Shown here piece after piece: positions 27,244 to 36,262 of a stretch of 64,000 bases of DNA. Below the pieces are notes generated by a model that saw nothing but the letters and a program-made list of their open reading frames with translations, made no database searches and was not told the origin of the DNA. Within the stretch, counting starts at the first letter, position 1; each line of letters begins with the position of its first letter. The DNA lies in contig JAEYWX010000025.1 in the NCBI GenBank assembly GCA_023428755.1, positions 1 to 64,000 of the forward strand. Reading direction: 5' to 3'. Origin of the DNA: Bacteroidota bacterium (GTDB lineage Bacteria; Bacteroidota; Bacteroidia; Chitinophagales; Chitinophagaceae). The translations under genes and the position numbers were made by a program.

Positions 27244-27345
27244 CAGTGGCTGCAAAGTAAGCACAGAAATTGGAAAAGAAGTGTTAGAATATGCATGAAC
27301 AGTAAGTTGCAGCAATCAACCACCGTTCAGCTTTATGCACGCTTA

Positions 27346-28485
27346 TTACAATCTTGTTTTCAATACTTCCACCATCTCTCTTTTCCAGCTTACAAAATCG
27401 CCTGTAAGAATATGTGCCCTTGCCTGCTTTACCAGCCATAAATAAAATGCAAGGTTGTGTGTACTGGCAAGGGTAAGCCCGGTTATTTCTTTTGCTTTGA
27501 TGAGATGACGCAGATACGCTTTGCTGTAATAATTGCTGATATGGCAATCAATCCCATCATCCAGCGGTGAAAAATCTTTCTCCCATTTTTTATTGTCGAT
27601 ATTGATCACACCTTTGCTTGTAAACAGCATGGCATTGCGTCCATTACGGGTGGGCATTACACAATCGAACATATCTACACCCAATGCAATGCATTCGAGA
27701 ATATTCCAGGGCGTACCAACACCCATTAGGTAACGTGGTTTTTGCACCGGCAATTCATCGCAACACAACTCTGTAAACTCGTACATCATTTCCTCAGGCT
27801 CACCTACACTCAATCCACCAATAGCACAACCGGTAAGACCAGCATTGGCCATGTATTGTGAAGAAGCTGTTCGCAGATCTTTGTACGTACTGCCTTGCAC
27901 AATAGGAAATAAGTTTTGCGTGTATCCGTATTTATCAGGTGTGTTGTTAAAATGTTTGATACAACGATCTAACCAGCGATGTGTTAACTCCATGCTCTTT
28001 TTTGCATAGGTATAATCGCTGGGGTACGGCGGACATTCATCAAAAGCCATCACAATATCGGCACCAATGCTTCGCTGCACATCCATCACGCTCTCAGGCG
28101 TGAACAGATGTTTGCTGCCATCAATATGGCTTTGAAACACCACGCCTTCTTCTTTGATCTTACGGTTACCTGCCAACGAAAACACCTGGTAGCCGCCGCT
28201 GTCTGTAAGTATGGGTTTGTCCCATCCGTTGAATTTGTGCAAACCACCTGCTGCTTCCAATACTTCTGTACCCGGACGTAAATACAAATGATACGTGTTG
28301 CCGAGAATGATCTCTGCTTTCACTTCGCTCTTCAACTGTTCAACTGTAAGCGATTTTACACTGCCAACAGTTCCCACCGGCATAAAGATGGGTGTTTGAA
28401 TAGTTCCATGATCAGTGGTAATTTCTCCTGCCCTTGCCTTCGATTGCGGATCGGTATGTTGTAGCTGAAACTGTAATGCGGCCAT
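27346..28485 (-). CDS. tgt: tRNA guanosine(34) transglycosylase (queuine/preQ1 exchange)
   Basis: 379 residues from ATG 28485. Exchanges G34 for preQ1 in tRNAs with GUN anticodons. The TIM-barrel motifs are present: MPVGTVGSVK, DSGGYQVFSL, GGLSVGEPEEMM and the catalytic Asp region GVDMFDCVMPTRNGRN. The zinc site is degenerate: where CxCxxC is expected, the sequence reads IDCHISNYYSKAYLRHL, keeping one Cys, while the distal HNL is kept. The variant may be normal for this phylum. Confidence 0.95.
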   Translation of the reverse strand: MAALQFQLQHTDPQSKARAGEITTDHGTIQTPIFMPVGTVGSVKSLTVEQLKSEVKAEIILGNTYHLYLRPGTEVLEAAGGLHKFNGWDKPILTDSGGYQVFSLAGNRKIKEEGVVFQSHIDGSKHLFTPESVMDVQRSIGADIVMAFDECPPYPSDYTYAKKSMELTHRWLDRCIKHFNNTPDKYGYTQNLFPIVQGSTYKDLRTASSQYMANAGLTGCAIGGLSVGEPEEMMYEFTELCCDELPVQKPRYLMGVGTPWNILECIALGVDMFDCVMPTRNGRNAMLFTSKGVINIDNKKWEKDFSPLDDGIDCHISNYYSKAYLRHLIKAKEITGLTLASTHNLAFYLWLVKQARAHILTGDFVSWKREMVEVLKTRL

Positions 28486-28520
28486 AGCGGCAAAGATAGA
28501 TGTAATACAGTCCACGGTCA

Positions 28521-28657
28521 ACAGACCACTACTGTACTATTGTTCGGTTCTTACAACTTACAATTCACAACTACTTTAAGACCACGGACGATGGACGACA
28601 GACCACTACTGTACTGCTGTTCAGCATTCACGACTCACGACTAACGACTCACGATTC
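28521..28657. repeat. Intergenic direct repeats upstream of tgt
   Basis: ACAGACCACTACTGTACT occurs at 28521-28538 and again at 28598-28615, each followed by a TGTTC-type tail. A tandem CACGACT/CACGACTAACG tract at 28629-28657 contains the stop codon of the HTH gene. Confidence 0.7.
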
Positions 28658-28855
28658 CACATATTCCAATATATCCGCAGGCTGGCAATCCAACACTTTA
28701 CAAATAGCTTCGAGCGTACTGAAACGAATGGCTTTTGCTTTTCCTGTTTTTAAAATGGAAAGATTTGAAAGCGTTAGCCCAACTTTTTCCGACAACTCGT
28801 TCAGCGACATTTTTCGCCTGGCCATCATTACATCTAAGTTTACGATTATGGGCAT
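28649..28855 (-). CDS. Small HTH transcriptional regulator (Cro/CI type)
   Basis: 68 residues, one helix-turn-helix domain with MSLNELSEKVGLTLSNLSILKTGKAKAIRFSTLEAICKVL. It resembles the YozG-type regulators that pair with DUF2975 membrane proteins. It starts 3 bases after the DUF2975 stop, so the two are translated from one mRNA. It probably controls its own pair; the target is unknown. Confidence 0.88.
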   Translation of the reverse strand: MPIIVNLDVMMARRKMSLNELSEKVGLTLSNLSILKTGKAKAIRFSTLEAICKVLDCQPADILEYVES

Positions 28856-28858
28856 AGG

Positions 28859-29410
28859 TCAAATGGTTAAATCGTTTTCATTTTGTAATTCAATTCCTTT
28901 TTTGAATACCTGTGCAAACACCACAAGCACTACTGCCATAAACAGCCAAACATCGGCACCATCAATGTTCAGTAAATGTTCATCGGGCATGGCGATTCCT
29001 TTTTTGCTGAACCATTTCATTTGACGGATACTCCACATCGAAAACAAACCCGCTCCCAAACAGAGATAGGCAATGTTCAACACCACACCAACAACAGCGC
29101 TGTTAAACGGTTTCGACAAACTGAATTTTTTATCGTAAAATAATTTTACGATCAGGTAAAAGATCATCGCTTTCATAACCGCAACAATTACTACAAGACT
29201 AACCTGTGTAATAAAGTGCCATTTGTCGTACGCATACAGTTGCGAAAGATCGGCTCCGTTCCAGAAATGTTGTGCCACTACGGGCTTGTACATTGCATAG
29301 ACTGAGTTGAAAATAAGAGCTCCTGCTTCAATACATAAACCAATAAAAATGATCCAGGAAAGTATTTCCAATACCTTCAACATCTGGCTGGTTGTAATCC
29401 TGATTTCCAT
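28859..29410 (-). CDS. DUF2975 family membrane protein
   Basis: 183 residues with about four transmembrane helices (near 12-32, 60-82, 95-118, 145-165). This family often sits beside a small HTH regulator, as here. Its biochemical role is not known to me; a signal-sensing or regulator-tethering role is only an inference. Confidence 0.85.
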   Translation of the reverse strand: MEIRITTSQMLKVLEILSWIIFIGLCIEAGALIFNSVYAMYKPVVAQHFWNGADLSQLYAYDKWHFITQVSLVVIVAVMKAMIFYLIVKLFYDKKFSLSKPFNSAVVGVVLNIAYLCLGAGLFSMWSIRQMKWFSKKGIAMPDEHLLNIDGADVWLFMAVVLVVFAQVFKKGIELQNENDLTI

Positions 29411-29561
29411 GAGAAGTAATTTATTTTTAAAGTTAACAATGCAAATATCAACATAAATTTATTGAAAAACAATAAAAATAAATTAAATAAAGGAAAATAT
29501 TTTTTAACCGGCAATCAGAAGTTCTGCTGGCATAGAGGTTTTAGAAAGGCGTTGTAACACT

Positions 29562-30065
29562 TTAAAACCGCATCAACACTCCCACTCCATTGTTACTCAC
29601 ATTCAGTTTTATTTCTTTGATTCTGATTGATGAACCTGAGCTGAGTCCGGCATTATAAGTTGCCACAGCAGACTTTGCTTTTTTACCGGCTTTTATACTT
29701 AATGGGATTGATACTGCTGTTAAACCTGCGCCTACTGCGGCCAATGCCCATACCGGCTTTCCGCCACCAATGGCTGTGCCGAGCGGCCAACCGATCAAAA
29801 AGCCACCTGCATAGCCCAATACATAAGAAGCTGTTGCAGCCGCCCTTGACGATTTCAGTTCTTTGTAAGCCCGGTCGTTATCCTGAAACATGGTTTGCAA
29901 CTGACTCATGCTTACTTGCCGGTCGTTTTTAAAAAACTGGTAACCGCCAAACCGCTTGATGATGACAATACTATCCGAGGTATTTCTGGCGTACGCAAGC
30001 TGTGCTTCGGCACTGGCAACAGTTGAAAGAATAATTGTGAGCAGTAACAATATTCGCTGCAGCAT
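29562..30065 (-). CDS. Hypothetical exported protein with Gly-rich membrane-like segment
   Basis: 167 residues from ATG 30065. A signal peptide (MLQRILLLLTIILSTVASAEAQ) is followed by a polar region and then a Gly/Ala-rich hydrophobic segment (about 75-120) like glycine-zipper proteins. The C-terminus is Ser/Asn-rich. The longer reading frame would bring in an upstream unlikely region. I do not recognise the family; position between a methyltransferase and the HTH pair gives no clue. Confidence 0.58.
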   Translation of the reverse strand: MLQRILLLLTIILSTVASAEAQLAYARNTSDSIVIIKRFGGYQFFKNDRQVSMSQLQTMFQDNDRAYKELKSSRAAATASYVLGYAGGFLIGWPLGTAIGGGKPVWALAAVGAGLTAVSIPLSIKAGKKAKSAVATYNAGLSSGSSIRIKEIKLNVSNNGVGVLMRF

Positions 30066-30349
30066 AGTTGTGTTTTTAGTTCGTGTTCTGCAATATAATG
30101 CAGCAACGCAATCATTCCAATGGCCCCGGTACAAACAATGCAACAAAAGCAGATAAAACTGAAATTTTACATTTGGATTTTCTTGTTGCGTGTTCACAAC
30201 CAAAAATTGAATAATAAAGTAAAAAATTCATCTTTTACCAGTACGTTATTCAGATATGCATCTAACGAAAAAAGCAACTAACAACAACACGCAGTTGCAT
30301 CCTGTTATTAATTGCCTTTTACTTTAAGCTTGCTGTCAAATACAGTGTT

Positions 30350-31285
30350 TTAATCTATTTTCTTTTTGATATGTAAGAACAGGTTAATGCCTTCAGGCTC
30401 CCGGCCTACATAAATATGATCTGGATTTGCACCCGCTGCAATTGCCAGTTCAATAAGCTGTTCTGCACTACGATGTTGCAGTATCCAGTCGCCAACCAGT
30501 TCCATGTAAATCCGGCTTGGATTTTCGCTGTTGAAATTTCCAATAATAATTTCTCCATCATCTGTAGCAAACGAAAGTAATTTTTTTAATACCAGTACAA
30601 AACTGCGGTCACAGAAATAATCGAACAATCCTGCCGACCAAACTATGTTGAACTTTTCTTCGGTTCGAAATTTGAAAATATTTTTGTTGATGAAATTGAT
30701 TTTGCCGTTATGCGAAGCATTGATACTTGTTGCATGTGCAATGGCACGTTCATCCATTTCCACACAAGTTACATTCATACAGTTGGGTTGGATGATCTCG
30801 AACAATTCTTTCAGATCTCTTGCAGGACCACTTGCTACATCCAGTAATTGTAAAGGGGTTGCTGACTGTTCAATACGGTTGGTCATAACAGTTTTGAAAT
30901 AGTCTTTTCGGTTACGTACTGCTTTTGCCGCTACATGTTCCAACGAATATTTATCCCAATGATAATGCGTACTTGCAGCCTTTGGTTCGTTCAGATAAAT
31001 ACGCTCGATGATCATGAAATCACCGGCATATCCATAGGGCTTGTTACGGATATGCCCCATTACAGAATCGCTTGTTTGCAAAAATGTGCATTGGTTTAGT
31101 AGCTGTGCTCCTACTTCTGCGGGTAATTCACCTGCTTTCAGTTTATTGCCGATCGCTTCAAACAAATAGTCGGCGTAAGCATATTGGTGCGGACGTGGAC
31201 CGCCCTGCTCAATCAGCGTTTCAATTTCTGATACAAGAAAATCCTGTTGTACAAGCTGTACGGATGTAGGTGTTGTTGTTTGCAT
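30350..31285 (-). CDS. Class I SAM-dependent methyltransferase
   Basis: 311 residues. N-terminal helical part (about 1-125) with the HIRNKPYGYAGDFMIIERIY motif, then a Rossmann methyltransferase with LLDVASGPARDL (SAM-binding GxG-like loop) and CVEMDE (acidic residue for SAM). YGYAGD is known from proteins linked to fatty-acid or quorum-signal methyl esters, but I cannot assign that function here. The gap to the plus-strand glycosyltransferase is 355 bases. Confidence 0.78.
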   Translation of the reverse strand: MQTTTPTSVQLVQQDFLVSEIETLIEQGGPRPHQYAYADYLFEAIGNKLKAGELPAEVGAQLLNQCTFLQTSDSVMGHIRNKPYGYAGDFMIIERIYLNEPKAASTHYHWDKYSLEHVAAKAVRNRKDYFKTVMTNRIEQSATPLQLLDVASGPARDLKELFEIIQPNCMNVTCVEMDERAIAHATSINASHNGKINFINKNIFKFRTEEKFNIVWSAGLFDYFCDRSFVLVLKKLLSFATDDGEIIIGNFNSENPSRIYMELVGDWILQHRSAEQLIELAIAAGANPDHIYVGREPEGINLFLHIKKKID

Positions 31286-31640
31286 TGTTAGTACTGTTTA
31301 ATTCTTAAATTTGATGATTAGGCGCAGAAGTGTTTTCTTCTTTTGCATTTGCCACGCAAAAATCGATGCAGCAATAGAAGCACACAATTAATTGTAACCG
31401 AACTGTAGAATAAATGAATTGAACAGTTAATGAAACGAGCTGACGTGAACAGGAAAGCAAAATGAAGGATCCGAACTTATCGGAAGGCATGCAAGATTAC
31501 TGTTCATACGTTTGATACCAGTAGCAACTACCCTGAATCAACATTTCAACAGTTTTTTGCACTAATCAAACCTGCCGTAATCGAATTCCTGTACCAGACC
31601 TTACAAATCTGCCGACAGAATCTTATTTTCGCAGCTGCTT
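31286..31640. other. Intergenic region between divergent genes, no gene found
   Basis: This 355-base stretch separates the divergent methyltransferase and glycosyltransferase genes and should hold both promoters. I saw no ORF with coding character, no repeat and no clear terminator. A TTATTTTC-like sequence about 15 bases before the glycosyltransferase ATG weakly resembles a Bacteroidota -7 element. Confidence 0.6.
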
Positions 31641-32759
31641 ATGAGGATGCATTGGCCCGAAATCGTATTTATTTCCTTTTGTGGAATAACTGTCATCCAG
31701 TTATTCTATTACCTGTACTTTTTTACCCGTTTGGCTTTTTACAAAAAACCCAAACAGGAAAGTTCCATGCAGCATGCCGTGTCGGTAATTGTTTGTGCAC
31801 GGGATGAGGCGCAAAACCTGGCCGACAATTTACCTGACATTTTACAACAGGATTATCCATCTACGTTTGAAGTGGTAGCGGTAAACGATAATTCGTTCGA
31901 CGACAGCAAGTATGTGCTGGAATATTTATCAAAACCTTTCCGCAACCTTCGCCCCATTGAATTAAAACAGGAAGCAAGGCATATCAACGGAAAAAAATTC
32001 CCGTTGTCGGTGGGTATCAAAGAAGCAAAACATGAATTGTTGTTGCTAACCGATGCTGATTGTAAACCCGCCAGCAAACAATGGATCGAACACATGCAAC
32101 ATGCCTTTGCCAATGGAAAAGAAATTGCATTGGGCTATGGTGCGTATTTAAAAAAGCCGGGACTGTTGAATAAGCTCATCCGTTTTGAAACCTACCTAAG
32201 TGCCTTGCAATATTTCTCGTATGCATTGGCCGGTAAACCTTACATGGGTGTGGGCCGCAACCTGGCGTACAAAAAAGAATTGTTTCTGCGCAACAAAGGT
32301 TTTTCATCGCACAGTCATTTGCCGGGTGGCGATGATGATCTCTTCATTAATAAAGTAGCCACCAAAAAAAATACAGCGATTGTAATTGATCCGGATGCCT
32401 TCACCCTTTCTGAACCAAAAACAAGCTGGAGTACTTGGCGCAGTCAAAAAGCAAGACATTACACCACCAGCCGGTATTACAAAGGATCGCATAAATTTTT
32501 GCTGGGACTTTTTTCACTGTCGCATTTTTTATTTTATCCATTGTTGGTGGTGAGTATTGTTTTTTTCAATTGGTGGATTTCCTTAAGTGTGTTTGGGTTG
32601 CGTTTGTTGCTGCAGGGAATTATTTACTACCGAACGATGAACAAACTGAACGAAAAAGATTTGTTCTGGATGTATCCGTTGCTTGATATCTGGCAATGGT
32701 TTTATTATCTTTTCTTTGCAACTACGTTATTCAAAAAACCAAAAAGCAATTGGAAATAA
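31641..32759 (+). CDS. GT2-family membrane glycosyltransferase
   Basis: 372 residues. Transmembrane helix near the N-terminus (about 8-28), then a GT-A domain with VSVIVCARDEAQNL, NDNSFDDS, LLLLTDADC (DxD-like) and LPGGDDDLFINKVA (the acidic loop), then two or three C-terminal helices. This architecture transfers sugars to lipid or envelope acceptors. The exact substrate is unknown. The next gene, rsmG, overlaps its 3' end by 10 bases. Confidence 0.85.
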   Translation: MRMHWPEIVFISFCGITVIQLFYYLYFFTRLAFYKKPKQESSMQHAVSVIVCARDEAQNLADNLPDILQQDYPSTFEVVAVNDNSFDDSKYVLEYLSKPFRNLRPIELKQEARHINGKKFPLSVGIKEAKHELLLLTDADCKPASKQWIEHMQHAFANGKEIALGYGAYLKKPGLLNKLIRFETYLSALQYFSYALAGKPYMGVGRNLAYKKELFLRNKGFSSHSHLPGGDDDLFINKVATKKNTAIVIDPDAFTLSEPKTSWSTWRSQKARHYTTSRYYKGSHKFLLGLFSLSHFLFYPLLVVSIVFFNWWISLSVFGLRLLLQGIIYYRTMNKLNEKDLFWMYPLLDIWQWFYYLFFATTLFKKPKSNWK

Positions 32760-33397
32760 TTCAGAAATATTTTACCGAGTTTACGCCTGCTCAGTTGCAG
32801 CAATTGCAGCAACTGGAAGCAGTGTACAAAGAATGGAACGATAAGATCAATGTGATTTCACGGAAAGACATTGACAGCCTTTACGAAAAACATGTACTGC
32901 ATTCATTAGCCATTGCTGCGGTATTTGATTTTCAACCCGGCACCCAAATTTGTGATTTGGGAACCGGTGGTGGTTTTCCCGGCATTCCGTTGGCCATTTT
33001 TTTCCCGGAAGTTCAATTTCATTTAACAGACAGTATCAATAAAAAATTAAAAGTGGTGAACGAAGTGGCAACAGCCATTGGTTTAACAAACGTTACCACA
33101 CAACATACCCGCACCGAGCAGATCCAGAACCGCAAGTTTGATTTTGTGGTGAGCCGTGCTGTTGCCCCGTTACGTGATCTCTGGCATTGGAGCTTACCCA
33201 TTCTCAAAGCCAAGGGACAGGGAAAATCGGCGATGGCTTTTGATGAACCTGTGTACGGCGGATTGATTTGTTTAAAAGGCGGCGATTTGAGAGAAGAGAT
33301 CAAAGAAAGTGGCCTATCCCCCCTCATCTGGGAAATTGATCAATTGTTTCCTGAAGAATTCTTTAAAGAGAAGTATGTGTTATCAGTAAAACGCTGA
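32750..33397 (+). CDS. rsmG: 16S rRNA (guanine(527)-N(7))-methyltransferase
   Basis: About 215 residues. Methylates G527 in 16S rRNA. Family motifs: YKEWNDKINVISRKDID, LYEKHVLHS, ICDLGTGGGFPGIPLA (SAM site) and FDFVVSRAVAPL. The conserved N-terminus begins at TTG 32750 (MEIIQKYF by initiation), which overlaps the glycosyltransferase stop by 10 bases. An upstream ATG (32696) would add 18 residues unlike the family, so TTG is preferred. Confidence 0.92.
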   Translation: MEIIQKYFTEFTPAQLQQLQQLEAVYKEWNDKINVISRKDIDSLYEKHVLHSLAIAAVFDFQPGTQICDLGTGGGFPGIPLAIFFPEVQFHLTDSINKKLKVVNEVATAIGLTNVTTQHTRTEQIQNRKFDFVVSRAVAPLRDLWHWSLPILKAKGQGKSAMAFDEPVYGGLICLKGGDLREEIKESGLSPLIWEIDQLFPEEFFKEKYVLSVKR

Positions 33398-33542
33398 TTG
33401 TCAGATTTGTTTCATTCAACATTCATTTCTATTTTGTAGTGAAGCGATAGAGTTGCGCCAAAGCAAATATCCGGCTGCCGCTTATCACTATTACCGCTTC
33501 GTGGTATTTTTCATGTTCGCCAGAATCGTCAACTTTGCAGGT

Positions 33543-34196
33543 ATGAAGAAAATATCCGTGTGTATTGTTGAAGATGTTACAGACATCCGCCAGGCGTTGG
33601 AACAGATCATTGAACTGAGTGAAAACTGTGTGCTGGCCGGCTCATTCTCGTCGGGTGAAGAAGCAATGGTAAAAATTCCATTGATCAAACCAAATGTAGT
33701 GTTGATGGATATTGGTTTGGGTTCTACCAATGGCATCGATATTGTAAAAGAATTGAAACCGCAGTTCCCTGAAATTTTGTACATGATGTGTACGATTTAT
33801 GAAGAGGACGAAAAAATATTTGATGCCTTACGTGCCGGTGCCAATGGATACATTCTGAAAAAATCATCACCTGCCAAATTATTAGATGCCATCAGTGAAT
33901 TAGTGGATGGTGGTGCACCCATGAGCAGCCAGATAGCGATGAAAGTAGTAACAGCATTTAAAGACCTGCCTGTGCAGGAAGCCATCGTGCCCAGCACAGA
34001 GAGTGAAGACATCGCTGTGTTATCCCGTCGTGAAAAAGAAATTCTGGAATGGCTGGCACAGGGAAAAATTTACAAAGAGATCGGCAAAGAATTAAACATC
34101 AGTGCTGAAACAGTTCGCAAGCACGTGTATCATATTTATGAAAAGCTCCACGTGAATAATCGTGTAGAAGCAGTGAATAAATTTTACGGGAGATAA
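33543..34196 (+). CDS. LuxR/NarL-type response regulator
   Basis: 217 residues from ATG 33543. The receiver domain has the phospho-acceptor Asp56 (VLMDIGLGSTNG) and an acidic pocket (VEDVTD) near the N-terminus. The C-terminal LuxR-type HTH is seen in LSRREKEILEWLAQG and AETVRKHVYHIYEKL. No histidine kinase is next to it, so its partner is elsewhere. A convergent terminator follows. Confidence 0.94.
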   Translation: MKKISVCIVEDVTDIRQALEQIIELSENCVLAGSFSSGEEAMVKIPLIKPNVVLMDIGLGSTNGIDIVKELKPQFPEILYMMCTIYEEDEKIFDALRAGANGYILKKSSPAKLLDAISELVDGGAPMSSQIAMKVVTAFKDLPVQEAIVPSTESEDIAVLSRREKEILEWLAQGKIYKEIGKELNISAETVRKHVYHIYEKLHVNNRVEAVNKFYGR

Positions 34197-34223
34197 GTTA
34201 TACCTAATCATTAGTATAAAAGC

Positions 34224-34275
34224 AAACAGGTTGATAAGCAGGAAGGCAAATGCCAACTAACTTATCAACCTGTTT
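34224..34275. terminator. Bidirectional terminator between convergent genes
   Basis: AAACAGGTTGATAAG (34224-34238) and CTTATCAACCTGTTT (34261-34275) pair perfectly over 15 bp with a 22-base loop, followed by TTATTTATT. It separates the response regulator from the M1 peptidase. Confidence 0.8.
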
Positions 34276-34301
34276 TTATTTATTCACTTAGTAACTATTC
34301 A

Positions 34302-36191
34302 TCACCATTTCAACTCCAGTTTATTATTTCTCCGATCTACATCGGCCATGCGGTGTGAGGGATCAATTTCAACCGTAGTTAATTCTGTTAAGCGTTTATC
34401 AAATTCAATTATATAGGATGTGTGTGTCCATTTCCAGGCAGGATATACTGTACGTGGCAATTGATCTTCGGCTGGCTTTTGTCCAAACATCAGATAGGCG
34501 GGTATATAATGCATTTGCTGCGTACCATCTTTAAACGTAAGTACCAGGTCAATGGGCATCGGTATTTCATTAAGGCGTTTAATGCGTACTTTTGATTTAC
34601 CGCCTTCTTCCCACAAACTGTCGATACTGTAATCAATGGTTTTGGTTCCATTCACCCAATACTCTTTGTACCAATCGAGTTGCAGTCCGCTTACTTTTTC
34701 AGCAATGCGTAAAAAATCATTTACATCCGGATGTTTGTAACGCCATTGGTTGTAATACTCCAGCAGAATTTTATCACGTACTTCATCGCCTGTGATGTAT
34801 CCCAACTGTGAAAGAAACACTGCCCCTTTTGAATACGATGCAATCGAATACGCAAAGTTGGTATTGAAATGATCGGCATGCGTTGTCATGGGTTCTTCCA
34901 AACGGCTTTTCACCAAGTTGAAATAACTGGCGTAATTGTCGCCATGATATTTCGGAAGTTTGGTATCGTTATGCGTGGTGCCATTCCGCTTGGCCATTTC
35001 TGTAAAATAATAATTGGCTACACGGTCGGTTGCATAATCGGTAAAGCCTTCATCCATCCATGCATATAAACTTTCGTTGGTACCCATCAGCATCTGGTAC
35101 CAGGTGTGCATCCATTCATGAAACACCGTACCAAGTCCCGGGCCATTCAGCAATGTTGCCATGGGATATTCCATACCACCATCACCACCTTGCAAAAACG
35201 AATATTGTTTGTACGGATACGCACCAAATGTTTTGGCAATGAACGGATACACCAACTCAGCCGCATCGGCTACACGTTTCCAATCTTCTTCAATTTTTTG
35301 ATTACCCGGCACATGATTGTACAACACATGAATGGTGGGTCCATTTTTTACCTGCCGAACAATGTGTTTGTATTCAGCATCGGCAGCCCACACAAAATCG
35401 TGTACGTTGGGTGCGGTAAATTTCCAGGTGAGTTTATCTCCGGCAGGTCGTACCACTTTCACGCCTTTTGCTTCATACCCATATCCAATTTGATTGGCAT
35501 TGGTTAGATAACCCGTACCGCCAATGATATAATTTTTATCGATCGTGATGTTGACATTAAAATCGCCCCACACACCATAAAACTCACGTGCAATGTAGGG
35601 GTTGGGATGCCAGCCATCTTTATCGTACTCACATAATTTGGGATACCATTGTGCCATCGACAGCTTTACACCATTGGCCGCATCTCTTCCGCTACGACGT
35701 ACCTGCAACGGAACCTGTGCATCCCACTCCATTTCGAGGATCACTTTTTGTTTGGGCAAAATGGGTTTGCTCAATTGCACTTCCAAAATGGTTTCGTGTT
35801 CAATTGTTTTTTGCAAAACACCATTCAGTTTGAGCCATTTTATTTTTTGATAACCGATCTCATCTTCTTTGAGGTTGAGGATACGGTCCCGTACACGTGC
35901 ATCCCAATCGGGGCGGTTGCCAACTCTTATTTTACCCAACTCACGGCTACGGGTATCCATCATACTGTTTGGCTGAAATGCATTCCAGTACAAATGGTAA
36001 AACAGTTTGTCCAGTGTATCGGGAGAATTGTTTGTGTATTCCAGTTTTTGTTTCCCGCTGTAACGATTTGTTGTTACATCCACATCAATATCCATCTCGT
36101 ATTTCACCCGTTGCTGCCAGCGATTGGGCTGTGCAAGCAACGTAAATCCGGCCATAACAAAGGCAACAATCATTAAAAATTTTCTATACAT
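34302..36191 (-). CDS. M1-family zinc metallopeptidase
   Basis: 629 residues with a signal peptide (about 1-20), so probably periplasmic or exported. It has the N-terminal M1 beta-domain and a catalytic domain with GTVFHEWMHTWYQ (HExxH) and YAWMDEGFTDY (the third zinc ligand Glu 18 residues later). The usual GxMEN motif reads GGMEYPM. A C-terminal domain of about 130 residues follows. It lies at the 3' end of the eCIS cluster but is separated by 71 bases and looks like an ordinary aminopeptidase. Confidence 0.88.
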   Translation of the reverse strand: MYRKFLMIVAFVMAGFTLLAQPNRWQQRVKYEMDIDVDVTTNRYSGKQKLEYTNNSPDTLDKLFYHLYWNAFQPNSMMDTRSRELGKIRVGNRPDWDARVRDRILNLKEDEIGYQKIKWLKLNGVLQKTIEHETILEVQLSKPILPKQKVILEMEWDAQVPLQVRRSGRDAANGVKLSMAQWYPKLCEYDKDGWHPNPYIAREFYGVWGDFNVNITIDKNYIIGGTGYLTNANQIGYGYEAKGVKVVRPAGDKLTWKFTAPNVHDFVWAADAEYKHIVRQVKNGPTIHVLYNHVPGNQKIEEDWKRVADAAELVYPFIAKTFGAYPYKQYSFLQGGDGGMEYPMATLLNGPGLGTVFHEWMHTWYQMLMGTNESLYAWMDEGFTDYATDRVANYYFTEMAKRNGTTHNDTKLPKYHGDNYASYFNLVKSRLEEPMTTHADHFNTNFAYSIASYSKGAVFLSQLGYITGDEVRDKILLEYYNQWRYKHPDVNDFLRIAEKVSGLQLDWYKEYWVNGTKTIDYSIDSLWEEGGKSKVRIKRLNEIPMPIDLVLTFKDGTQQMHYIPAYLMFGQKPAEDQLPRTVYPAWKWTHTSYIIEFDKRLTELTTVEIDPSHRMADVDRRNNKLELKW

Positions 36192-36262
36192 GCTCTTGAA
36201 TTTGAGCTGTAAATATCTTTAAAAATTGTGTGCACAAAAACTTAAATGATGAGCGGGCGGGT

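Noticed and set aside
28521..28657. Direct repeats as a CRISPR array
   Set aside because: Only two copies of an 18-base repeat occur, 77 bases apart, with no regular spacers and no cas genes.
34302..36191. M1 peptidase as an eCIS effector
   Set aside because: It has a signal peptide and a normal aminopeptidase layout and is separated from the cluster by 71 bases; effectors here lack signal peptides.
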